From NCBI RefSeq assembly GCF_016918075.2, contig NZ_JAERPS020000006.1, forward strand, positions 62,001-126,000: a stretch of DNA of 64,000 bases, in the 5' to 3' direction. A program made the translations under genes and the position numbers. Every line of letters starts with the position of its first letter. Positions within the stretch are counted from its first letter, which is position 1. The DNA comes from Rheinheimera maricola. Its GTDB lineage: Bacteria > Pseudomonadota > Gammaproteobacteria > Enterobacterales > Alteromonadaceae. Of the stretch, positions 8,768 through 16,486 are shown in pieces. The notes under the pieces are model-generated. The model ran no database searches and was not told the DNA's origin. It saw nothing but the letters and a program-made list of their open reading frames with translations.

Positions 8768-9360
8768 CACAAATCCTCAGTTATTGTTAACCCAGCATCG
8801 GCGTGCTGGTAGGTTAAGCAAAGCATAAAACCGTTTAATGGCAAGTAATGTGTTGGTAAGTCAGCCGGTAAGCTATGCCTAAGTACCTGCAATAATGGCA
8901 CGGCGGAGTATTTGCTATAAGCTTCCGCGGCCGTCCAGCGTTGATAAAACGCTAATTGATCAGTGGCACCTGTCAGCGCTGGGTATTCGCGGCTGAAATC
9001 ATCAGTATTGCGTGGTTTCAGCTGCTCTATATCTAGCCCTAGCTTATTAGTGCGGCTGACAGCCACAGCGATAGCCTGTGCCGAGTGACTGATTGATAGC
9101 TGCCACAGTTCGCTGCACACCTTTAATGCCGGCGCAGCGTCGGACGGTAAGCTAATGTCTGCGTTAGCCGGAGAAACACCCTGATACCGCAGCAACAATT
9201 GCCGCGCTAATGCCCGGCCATTACAAAACTGTAGACTGCGCTTTGTGCTAAGGCTGTTGGCATACTGCCATTCCGTATCCGTCAGGCTACTGCGGCACTG
9301 TGCTTTGGGCCTCAACTGCAGCCGATAACCAAGCCAAATCATCTGTCGATCTCTGTCCAT
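8767..9360 (-). CDS. 4'-phosphopantetheinyl transferase superfamily protein
   Basis: 197 residues. It would transfer 4'-phosphopantetheine from CoA to acyl carrier proteins. Sfp-type motifs are visible: LSISHSAQAIAVAV, GLDIEQLK (Mg2+-binding Asp/Glu) and RWTAAEAYSKY (W-x2-K/E-A-x2-K type). It is divergent from the DAR-side operon, so it is the likely activator of the three ACPs in the locus. E. coli-type APE clusters also carry their own PPTase. Confidence 0.85.
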   Translation of the reverse strand: MDRDRQMIWLGYRLQLRPKAQCRSSLTDTEWQYANSLSTKRSLQFCNGRALARQLLLRYQGVSPANADISLPSDAAPALKVCSELWQLSISHSAQAIAVAVSRTNKLGLDIEQLKPRNTDDFSREYPALTGATDQLAFYQRWTAAEAYSKYSAVPLLQVLRHSLPADLPTHYLPLNGFMLCLTYQHADAGLTITEDL

Positions 9361-9399
9361 ATTGCGCTAAATACGCCGCAGCATACTGTGAAGCCCTTT

Positions 9400-9451
9400 C
9401 CTTGTCACACCCCTAACCGGTGTTGACGATAAAGCGCTAGCAGTGACAAGG
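9400..9451. promoter_or_regulatory. Widely spaced perfect inverted repeat in the divergent promoter region
   Basis: CCTTGTCAC at 9400-9408 and its exact complement GTGACAAGG at 9443-9451 are separated by 34 bases, between the divergent PPTase gene and the DAR-side operon. A TTGACG hexamer lies between the arms. The arrangement would suit an operator for a dimeric or looping regulator of both directions, or the base of a stem in the leader. No regulator gene is present nearby. Confidence 0.4.
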
Positions 9452-9470
9452 CGTAGTTGCTGCGGTAAAC

Positions 9471-9902
9471 TTGCCACTTTTGTGTTGCAGAGCCACTGAG
9501 CCTTTGAATCGTATCGCTATAGAACAGTTATTACCTCATCGTGGCACTGCGCTATGGTTGGATACAGTTACCCAATTGAATGCTGACAGCATTAGCGGCC
9601 AAACCGTTGTTGGTTGTCTGGGGCAATACGACCATAACGGTAACAGTCACCTGCTGTACGAAGCTGCCGCCCAGTTGTGTGCGGTGCATGGTGCCCGCCA
9701 CGCGGGTAGTGCCAAGAGCGCCTATGTTGCTAAAGTACAACAGCTGCAAATACATCAACACTATAGCGCCACGCTGGCAGTCACAGTGCGCTGTCAGCTG
9801 CTAAGCCAGAATCAGGCCGGCGCGCTGTATCAGTTTAATCTTTACCAGAATTCACAATTGCTGCTTAGTGGTAATTTATTGGTGGTAATTGAATATGCTT
9901 GA
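9471..9902 (+). CDS. Hotdog-fold 3-hydroxyacyl-ACP dehydratase-like protein (DAR side)
   Basis: 143 residues from TTG 9471; an in-frame TTG at 9504 (132 residues, beginning NRIAIEQLLPHRG) aligns better with the family start and may be the true one. The LLPHRGTALWLDTV opening and LLYEAAAQLCAVHG match the ApeP/COG4706 type of FabA/FabZ-like dehydratase. It is one of three dehydratase-like proteins in the locus and the first gene of the operon with the ABC transporter, third ACP and extra ketosynthase, so it may serve the alkyl or resorcinol branch. Confidence 0.75.
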   Translation: MPLLCCRATEPLNRIAIEQLLPHRGTALWLDTVTQLNADSISGQTVVGCLGQYDHNGNSHLLYEAAAQLCAVHGARHAGSAKSAYVAKVQQLQIHQHYSATLAVTVRCQLLSQNQAGALYQFNLYQNSQLLLSGNLLVVIEYA

Positions 9903-10782
9903 ATTATCAGCAGTACATTATGCCTATCCGGGCGCCGATTCTGCTGCGTTGCAGAATATTAGTTTATCGCTGCACGCTGGCGATATTGTTGGTGTGCTGG
10001 GACCAAATGGCGCCGGCAAAACCACGCTATTTTCTTTGCTCAGTGGCTTAACTCAGCCCAGTCAGGGCCAGTTGCGCTGGCAACATAATACGATACGGGT
10101 AGGCTTGGTACCGCAACATCTGGCGTTTTATGGCCAGTTGAGCATCGCGGAAAATCTGGCGTTTTTCGCAGACATCTATCAGCTAACTGGTGCACTACGG
10201 CAGCAGCAAATACAACTGGTAATCGCGGCCTGTGATCTGAGTAGCCGTCTGCAGCAGCGCGCGGCGACTTTGTCTGGCGGCTGGCAGCGGCGGCTAAATT
10301 TTGCCATCGGCATTTTGCGCCCGGCAGAACTATATTTGTTTGATGAAGCCACCGTCGGCGTCGATGCGCAATCACGCCAACAATTATTAGCAGCTGTTCA
10401 GCAGCTGGCTGCTGCCGGCAAAACGCTGCTTTACACCAGCCATTATCTGCAAGAAACCGAACAAATTGCTAACCGCATCCTGATACTGCAGCAGGGTAAA
10501 TTGCTACTCGACACGCCACTAAACCAGCTGGCAGCAACTACCCGCCAACTGATACTGCAATGGCCAGAGCAGGCACCAACAGGCTGGGCGTCTTTGCTAG
10601 TCGAGCTAAGCTTAACCGCCACACCGCTAGCCAAAGGCGAACTGATTGCACTGCAAAATGAGCAACAATGGGCGCGACTACAGCAGTTTATCGTTATGCA
10701 ATCCTGGCAGCCGTTATGGTTGCACTATGGCCCACCGTCGCTAGAACAACTTTATCTGCATGTTAGCGGAGGCCAGCTATGA
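9895..10782 (+). CDS. ABC transporter ATP-binding protein (DAR side)
   Basis: 295 residues from ATG 9895, with GGTGG about 10 bases upstream; it overlaps the previous gene by 8 bases. The Walker A is GPNGAGKTT near residue 38, the signature is TLSGGWQRR, and Walker B is LYLFDEATVGVD followed by a switch His in TSHYLQE. It would energise the ABC-2 permease encoded next. Transporters of this kind also occur, as I recall, beside DarA/DarB in flexirubin loci of Bacteroidetes. The cargo (lipid precursor or finished pigment) is unknown. Confidence 0.88.
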   Translation: MLELSAVHYAYPGADSAALQNISLSLHAGDIVGVLGPNGAGKTTLFSLLSGLTQPSQGQLRWQHNTIRVGLVPQHLAFYGQLSIAENLAFFADIYQLTGALRQQQIQLVIAACDLSSRLQQRAATLSGGWQRRLNFAIGILRPAELYLFDEATVGVDAQSRQQLLAAVQQLAAAGKTLLYTSHYLQETEQIANRILILQQGKLLLDTPLNQLAATTRQLILQWPEQAPTGWASLLVELSLTATPLAKGELIALQNEQQWARLQQFIVMQSWQPLWLHYGPPSLEQLYLHVSGGQL

Positions 10783-11966
10783 GGTTATGGGCATTACTGG
10801 CCAAAGAGTGGCGCTTATTGCGGCGCGACGTGCATGCCGTGGCGGTGTTATTTTTAATGCCACTGACCTTTGTGTTACTGATGGCATTTGCCCTGTCTGA
10901 TTTAAATGCCGGTGTGCCCGCCGTTGCCAGCGTTAGCCTGAAACAGCAGGCAGATGACCACAACAGCCGCTTTTTTGCCGCTGCGCTTAAGCAACAGCTA
11001 ACAATATTGCCCGATAACCAAGATAGCTTAGTTAGTGTCATCACCAGTGCTGACTTTACTGATTTGTTACAGCAGGAGAGCGACACGCCGACGCCACAAT
11101 TACAGCTGCTTTTTAACGCCAGCACACCGCCAGTGCTGCGCCAACAGGTGCGCTCTGCGGTAACCCTGGCGTTAGCGCAAACCCGGCTACAGGCTTTTTT
11201 ACGCACCAATGACATGCTATCTGACGAACAAAGCCTGGCTGAACAACTGGCGATAGTGCGCCAGCAAACCGACAGCACACTAGACGAACAGGACACCGGC
11301 AGCCAGGGCCAGCTGTTACCACAAGCCAATGCCAGCCAGCACAGCGTGCCGGCCTGGTTAATTTTCGGCATGTTTTTCGTTATGCTGCCGATGGCTAATA
11401 CGCTGCTATCGGAGCAACAAAGCGGCACCTTGCTGAGATTAAAATCGGCAGGTCTACCGCCGTTGACCCTGGCGCTGGGCAAATGTTTACCGTACTTTAT
11501 GATCAATTTGTTGCAGTTTAGCCTGCTGGTATCGGTCAGTTATTGGTTATTACCACTGCTCGGCCTGGCACCGCTGCAGTTAAACGGTAGCCCGCTGGCC
11601 TATCTGCTACTCGCCTGCAGCATAGCGCTGTGCAGCAGTAGCTTTGGCTTTTTTATTGCCAGCCTGGTGCGCAGCAATGAGCAGGCGCTGATGCTAAGTG
11701 GCGGCTGCAATATTATTCTTGCTGCCATCGGCGGCATTATGGTACCCAAGGCTGTCATGCCCGAAGCCATGCAGCAGGTTGCCGCGTTATCACCGATGAG
11801 CTGGGCGCTGGACGGTTGTCTGGCATTATTAACCGGTCACGGCGCTATTACCGATATTGCCCCGGCAGCCGTCAAACTGCTGCTATTTGCCTGTGTCAGC
11901 TTTGTGCTGGCGTACTTTATTTTTCAATACAAACTGAGCCGGATAAAATGGACCGCACTTTATTAA
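10779..11966 (+). CDS. ABC-2 type transporter permease (DAR side)
   Basis: 395 residues. One N-terminal membrane helix (VAVLFLMPLTFVLLMAFAL) is followed by a large periplasmic domain of about 160 residues. A cluster of five or so helices comes after residue 185 (WLIFGMFFVMLPMANTLL onward), the YhhJ/ABC-2 layout. Its ATG overlaps the ATPase stop by four bases. Together they form an exporter embedded in the DAR-side operon. Confidence 0.87.
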   Translation: MRLWALLAKEWRLLRRDVHAVAVLFLMPLTFVLLMAFALSDLNAGVPAVASVSLKQQADDHNSRFFAAALKQQLTILPDNQDSLVSVITSADFTDLLQQESDTPTPQLQLLFNASTPPVLRQQVRSAVTLALAQTRLQAFLRTNDMLSDEQSLAEQLAIVRQQTDSTLDEQDTGSQGQLLPQANASQHSVPAWLIFGMFFVMLPMANTLLSEQQSGTLLRLKSAGLPPLTLALGKCLPYFMINLLQFSLLVSVSYWLLPLLGLAPLQLNGSPLAYLLLACSIALCSSSFGFFIASLVRSNEQALMLSGGCNIILAAIGGIMVPKAVMPEAMQQVAALSPMSWALDGCLALLTGHGAITDIAPAAVKLLLFACVSFVLAYFIFQYKLSRIKWTALY

Positions 11967-12214
11967 GCGAACAATTAAAACACTTGCTGGTAATCGAATG
12001 TGACAAGGAAGACGAGCTAAACTGGCAGGATATTCGTAACGACGAACCATTATTTGGCAGTAACAGCCGGCTGGATTTAGACAGCTTAGACGCACTGCAA
12101 TTAAGTTTGGCAGTGCAAAAACAATATGGTGTGCGCATTGAAGGTGCCAACCAGGGCCGTAAAGTACTGCACAGTATCGACAGCCTGGCCGATCATATCC
12201 TGGCCAGCGCATGA
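11948..12214 (+). CDS. Acyl carrier protein (DAR side)
   Basis: 88 residues from the ATG at 11948, inside the end of the permease gene. The phosphopantetheine attachment motif is LDLDSLDALQL, with Ser near residue 45. It is acidic overall with a helix-loop-helix pattern. This is the third ACP of the locus and lies directly before a ketosynthase, so it may carry the chain for the DAR branch (a DarC-like role). That role is inferred from position. Confidence 0.85.
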   Translation: MDRTLLSEQLKHLLVIECDKEDELNWQDIRNDEPLFGSNSRLDLDSLDALQLSLAVQKQYGVRIEGANQGRKVLHSIDSLADHILASA

Positions 12215-13302
12215 CTCCGGTTTACCTTAGCCAGCTGCAGCTGCAATCGGCTTTAGGTGGCACGCTGGCTCAAGCGGCCAGCGGCTATATTCAGGGCAAG
12301 TTGCCTACGCTAATGTCAGACAACGCGGCGTTGCCGGGCGGTTATTTTGCCGTTGACGCGCCGAAACAACACTTGCATAACCGGCTGCAACAGTTGCTGC
12401 AAAGCACACTGAATGCTGCCGAACTTAACGCCGCAGATTGCCTGCTGCTAGTGGCTTCTACGGCGCTGGATGTTAGCCTGCTGGAGCAACGTTTAGCGCA
12501 AGGCGAAGCGTTAAGTATGGCGATGTTACCGGCGTTTGACGACTTTGCGGCCAGCATCAGCGCTACGTTTAATTTTGCTGCCATTCGTATAATTAACACC
12601 GCCTGCACCAGCGCTGCCAATGCGTTGTTGTATGGCCAGCGCATGTTACAGGCCGGGCTGTATCAGCGGGTGTTGGTACTCGCTTTTGAACCGCCGGGCA
12701 ATATTACCCGCACTGGTTTTAGTGCCTTAGAGCTCACCAGCCATAGTGGTCAGTACCGGCCGTTTCATCCACAACGTGACGGCCTGATCCTCGGAGAAAC
12801 CTACGCCACCGTTATATTGAGCAGCACCGCGGATAAAGCACCACAGGCAGTATTGCTCGGCGGCTACAGCGCCTGCGACACCCACAATATTACCACTACG
12901 GCTGAAGATGGCAGCCATATCGCCGCTGTGATGCAGCAAGCGTTGCAGCAAACTGCTCTACAAAGTAGCGATGTTAGCCTGCTTAAACTACACGGCACCG
13001 CGACAGCGGCAAACGACAGCGCTGAATACAACGGCGTTATGCGGGTATTTAACCAACCATTACCCGCATTAACGGTATTAAAGCCGTACCTTGGCCACAC
13101 CCTGGGTGCCTGTGGTTTATCTGAGTTAGCGTTATTATTCGCCGGCTTGCAACAGGGAGCATTGCCGGCGTTACCCTATGCCACAGCTGCCAGCCTACCC
13201 TTTAGCCCTGCGCCGCAGCACATTGCGGCGCAGGCAGTGATCATGGCCAACTTTTTTGGCTTTGGCGGCAATAATGCCAGTTTACTGTTGAGGAGCTGCT
13301 GA
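12211..13302 (+). CDS. Beta-ketoacyl-ACP synthase (DAR side)
   Basis: 363 residues, slightly shorter than the usual 400 or so. The catalytic triad of elongating ketosynthases is complete: Cys132 in NTACTSAAN, His261 in LHGTATAAND and His296 in LGHTLGACG. The FGFGGNNAS end motif is present. It overlaps the ACP gene by four bases and the following CLF-like gene by one. It resembles ApeO-type enzymes and may elongate the second chain used for the resorcinol. Confidence 0.85.
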   Translation: MTPVYLSQLQLQSALGGTLAQAASGYIQGKLPTLMSDNAALPGGYFAVDAPKQHLHNRLQQLLQSTLNAAELNAADCLLLVASTALDVSLLEQRLAQGEALSMAMLPAFDDFAASISATFNFAAIRIINTACTSAANALLYGQRMLQAGLYQRVLVLAFEPPGNITRTGFSALELTSHSGQYRPFHPQRDGLILGETYATVILSSTADKAPQAVLLGGYSACDTHNITTTAEDGSHIAAVMQQALQQTALQSSDVSLLKLHGTATAANDSAEYNGVMRVFNQPLPALTVLKPYLGHTLGACGLSELALLFAGLQQGALPALPYATAASLPFSPAPQHIAAQAVIMANFFGFGGNNASLLLRSC

Positions 13303-13847
13303 TGTTCAGCGTCATTGCACAACATCAATTACAGCTGGATGCCAGTACCAGCGATAAAGCATTGAAGCTGCAGCTGAGTCAGCATCTAAGCCAAATGCCG
13401 CGCCGGATGGATCGGTTGGCACTGCTAACCTTGTTGTTGGCGCTGCCTTTTCGTGGCCAGCTTAAGCCTGGTTGCGGCATTTATCTGGCGGCCGACTATC
13501 CCTCCCTAGCCAATATGTATGCTTTACTCGACACTGTAGTGGTACAGCAGCAACTACCGAAACCGTTTGAGTTTGTTAACAGTGTCAGCAATGCTGCCTG
13601 TTTTTATGCCGCGCAAATGTTGCAGCTGGATGGCCCGAATATGTTTATTGGCGCAGGCCGCGAACCCTGGCAGGCGCTGGCCGAACTGGCGTACGCCGAT
13701 TTACACTGCAATGTGGTGCCAGAAGCACTTTTGATCCGCTGTTTACAGGGCAACAACCAGCTAAGTGGCGAGGCGGTGCAGCTGCGAGCGGGTAACTGGC
13801 AACCGGCGCAATGGCAATTCAGCGAGTTTGCCACTGCACCGCGCTAG
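13302..13847 (+). CDS. Ketosynthase-like chain-length-factor-type protein (DAR side)
   Basis: 181 residues. It resembles the N-terminal half of a ketosynthase (the small ApeC-like type), with FVNSVSNAACFYAA at the place where a ketosynthase nucleophile loop would be. The Cys there is not in the TACSS context, and no catalytic His motifs follow. This suggests a non-catalytic partner for the ketosynthase encoded just upstream, with which it shares a TGATG junction. A role in chain-length control is inferred. Confidence 0.65.
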   Translation: MFSVIAQHQLQLDASTSDKALKLQLSQHLSQMPRRMDRLALLTLLLALPFRGQLKPGCGIYLAADYPSLANMYALLDTVVVQQQLPKPFEFVNSVSNAACFYAAQMLQLDGPNMFIGAGREPWQALAELAYADLHCNVVPEALLIRCLQGNNQLSGEAVQLRAGNWQPAQWQFSEFATAPR

Positions 13848-13877
13848 TGCACGTTCGTTTATACGGTGACACCAAGC

Positions 13878-14876
13878 TTAGAAACCGCTGCGACTCCAGG
13901 CGGCCAGTTGTTGCATTAACTCACGCTCATGCTGCGCCAGCACGCGCAGTGATGCCGCCAGCGGCGCAAAATCTGTGTTGGCCTGTTTGGCTTTGCAGTA
14001 CTGCACCAGCTGCGAAGCAAAACCGCGCCAGCCATCACCGATCTGCGTCATCTCATTAGCCGCTTGCTGCAATAATGGTTCATTCAGCTTGTCAGCAGCC
14101 TCTTGCAAAAACGACGCGTACATAAAACGAAAGCCTGCCCCACCGGTGCCAATTTCTTCTTGCATCCGCACTATATGCGTCAGGTAGAGCCGGTTATATT
14201 TCACTGCTGCTGGATCTAACCTGGCAATTTTATTTGCCAGATGCAAAATGCCGCGCACGCCAATCCAGGGTAACGGCAACCCATCCAGAATACGGCTGGT
14301 CGCCTTAATACTTTGGCGTATTAAGCGCGGCCAGTTTGGCTCAGCTGGCGTATTACCTAAGGTATACATTAAACCTTTTGGCGCCAGCGCCCCTTTGGCA
14401 AAGCGGGCTTTAGTCAGCGCAGCGGCATCGCACTGCACGACGTCTTCAAATACCGGATCACTAATAAGATAGTTATCCTGCTGTTTGCCATACACCAGTA
14501 AATTATGCGCATTAAAATGAAAACGCATTTCTGCTGGAAAATATGGTAACCAAAATACGCTGGTTTGCAGCCCTACCGCCTGTTGCTTTGCTAAGGCTTG
14601 ATCTAACGCCTGCTGACCCGCAGCGGCATTACTAAAGCGCTGCGTCTGTATGGCCAGCCCCAGGCGTTTATTTAAGGTATTAATAATATGCTTTGGCGGC
14701 ATGCGGTAAGCAATCAGTGGCATGCCATTCAGTTTGATAATAGGCAAATAGGCAAAGGCCAAAGCTGACGACAAGCCGAACACCATCGGCTCACTAATAG
14801 CAAAGCCGGCATTGGTTAGCAGGCTGGACATCACACCGCTTTCGCAATGCGCACTTTGTTGGTGGCTAAAAGTCAT
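13878..14876 (-). CDS. BtrH-type (DUF4872) acyltransferase-like protein
   Basis: 332 residues from the ATG at 14876, preceded by AGGAAT. The N-terminal domain has the papain/C39-like layout of BtrH: Cys11 in AHCESG, His124 in FNAHNLLVYG and Asp140 in LISDPVFED form a plausible triad. BtrH of butirosin synthesis moves an acyl group from an ACP to an acceptor. Here the gene is last in the darA-darB operon, so it is the best candidate for joining the polyene acyl-ACP to the resorcinol hydroxyl. Start at TTG 14897 would overlap the upstream gene and is less likely. Confidence 0.8.
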   Translation of the reverse strand: MTFSHQQSAHCESGVMSSLLTNAGFAISEPMVFGLSSALAFAYLPIIKLNGMPLIAYRMPPKHIINTLNKRLGLAIQTQRFSNAAAGQQALDQALAKQQAVGLQTSVFWLPYFPAEMRFHFNAHNLLVYGKQQDNYLISDPVFEDVVQCDAAALTKARFAKGALAPKGLMYTLGNTPAEPNWPRLIRQSIKATSRILDGLPLPWIGVRGILHLANKIARLDPAAVKYNRLYLTHIVRMQEEIGTGGAGFRFMYASFLQEAADKLNEPLLQQAANEMTQIGDGWRGFASQLVQYCKAKQANTDFAPLAASLRVLAQHERELMQQLAAWSRSGF

Positions 14877-14877
14877 A

Positions 14878-15294
14878 TTATTCCTGCTGATTGCCAACTG
14901 ACTGATACGCTAGCAGCTGAGCCAGCGGCACGGCCAGCGCGTCGCTGTAACGTTGTAGTATTGCCTCCGGTAAGCGCCGATAGCGGGCCGGGTTAAAATG
15001 ACGTCGGATGCGCCAACACCAAAAACCGCTGACCTGACTTAGGCCGGCTTCATCCAGTCTCGCCTGATACATTAAAAACGGCAGTGGTGACACCAACCCT
15101 TGCTGCCATTGCAGGTACGCCTGCTCCGCTTGCTGTTGCAGCGTTTGCACTGCCAGCTGGGTTGCATAAGCTTCGGTATCCCAACCACTGCTCTGGCTTG
15201 GCGTGTAACGGCCATCGTCCGTAGTCACATACAGCAGTTTTTTATGGCCGCCGTAGCTGCTGCTGTCGTGCTGCGGCACTTCGTTAAGCTTCAT
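14878..15294 (-). CDS. Uncharacterised 138-residue protein in the darA-darB operon
   Basis: I do not recognise the family with certainty. It is a soluble, Gln- and Arg-rich protein with no signal peptide or membrane segment. The N-terminus carries GGHKKLLYVTTDDGRYTPS and the middle FWCWRIRRHFNPARY. It overlaps the end of darB by 11 bases and ends 2 bases before the BtrH-like gene, so it is surely cotranscribed and probably works on the same step. From memory a small hypothetical protein sits at the same place in flexirubin loci. Confidence 0.7.
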   Translation of the reverse strand: MKLNEVPQHDSSSYGGHKKLLYVTTDDGRYTPSQSSGWDTEAYATQLAVQTLQQQAEQAYLQWQQGLVSPLPFLMYQARLDEAGLSQVSGFWCWRIRRHFNPARYRRLPEAILQRYSDALAVPLAQLLAYQSVGNQQE

Positions 15295-16444
15295 GGCCTA
15301 CCACTTCTAGTAACATAAAAGCACTGGAGAAACGGCCACTCTCCGGGATGTAACACAGAATTGTCTCGCCTGGTTGCAGGCGGCCGCTGTGAAACAGCTC
15401 TTCGAGCATAATAAATATTGAGGCTGAGCCGGTATTGCCTTTGCTGGTCAGATTGGTAAACCATTTACTTTGCGGGATAACAAAGCCAACATTCTCAAGC
15501 CCCTGCAACAAACGATCACGGAAGTATTCTGACGAATAGTGTGGCAAGAAATGATCAATCTGTTCGCTTTGCAGTGGATGTTTTTGCAACACCCGCCGCA
15601 GTGCTTGCTCTACCGTCACCGGCACTATGTTGTCGTTTAACAGTTTAACATCCTGTTTTACCGCCATAACCGACTGCTCTGCGCGGCTGTCAGCGTCAAA
15701 GCGGGTCCAGCCCTGCAGGCCACTTTCAGTGTGTTCGGCGCCGGCGTACATGCAGGCCGGTAGCTGGTTTGCAAACGACATCACTTCGATCCAGTGAATG
15801 CGCAGGCTCAAGCCATCGGCGGCCGGTTCATTTTGCAGCCAGACAGCGCCTGCACCATCTGACAACATCCAGCGTAAGAAATCTTTTTCAAACGCCAGCT
15901 CTGGCTGCTTGCCCAGCTGCGCTAGCTTGACATCAGCTTCGGCACTAAAGTTACGCGCATGCATCATATTTGATGCCACTTCTGAGCCGCAAGCCACAGC
16001 ATTGCGACTGTTGCCGCTGGCGACACTCATCCAGGCGTACTTCAGTGCAGTAATACCACACAGACAAATACCAGCAGTCGCCACCACTTCACACGGTGGG
16101 TTGCCCAGTTCACCATGTACCATTACCGCATGGTTGGGCATCAGTTGATCCGGCACTGAGCTACTAGCGGCTAAACATTCAATGCTGTTTAACCGTTCTG
16201 GCGTCTGACACAGCTTACGGATCGCGGCAGCAGCCAGTTGGGCATTATTCATGCCCGGCTCACCACTGACAGGGTCAATTACATAATGCCGCTGCTTAAT
16301 ACCATTGCTGCGCAGTATTAGCCGCCTGGCACGGGAAGGCTTGTCGCCAACCAGCCCCAATCTGGCTTCCATTTGCTCATTAGACACCGCATCAAACGGC
16401 AGCTCGGCTGCAATGCGACTGATATAAACCGGGTGTATCGACAT
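15284..16444 (-). CDS. darB: DarB-like ketosynthase (KASIII family), dialkylresorcinol-forming
   Basis: 386 residues from ATG 16444, with AAGGG upstream. KASIII-type triad: Cys about 127 in AGICLCGITAL, His about 302 in FLPHYSSEY and Asn about 337 in SKGNTGSAS. DarB condenses two beta-ketoacyl thioesters to a cyclohexanedione that DarA then aromatises. Identity rests on the KASIII fold, divergence from FabH at the nucleophile loop, and direct neighbourhood to DarA. Confidence 0.85.
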   Translation of the reverse strand: MSIHPVYISRIAAELPFDAVSNEQMEARLGLVGDKPSRARRLILRSNGIKQRHYVIDPVSGEPGMNNAQLAAAAIRKLCQTPERLNSIECLAASSSVPDQLMPNHAVMVHGELGNPPCEVVATAGICLCGITALKYAWMSVASGNSRNAVACGSEVASNMMHARNFSAEADVKLAQLGKQPELAFEKDFLRWMLSDGAGAVWLQNEPAADGLSLRIHWIEVMSFANQLPACMYAGAEHTESGLQGWTRFDADSRAEQSVMAVKQDVKLLNDNIVPVTVEQALRRVLQKHPLQSEQIDHFLPHYSSEYFRDRLLQGLENVGFVIPQSKWFTNLTSKGNTGSASIFIMLEELFHSGRLQPGETILCYIPESGRFSSAFMLLEVVGHEA

Positions 16445-16486
16445 CAAATTCCCTTCATCTCAGCTGTTATACTCAGGTTTAGCAGG

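Noticed and set aside
10763-11506. 247-codon minus-strand frame opposite the ABC permease
   Set aside because: Antisense shadow with Ser/Cys-rich composition; the plus-strand permease has clear membrane segments and coupled junctions.
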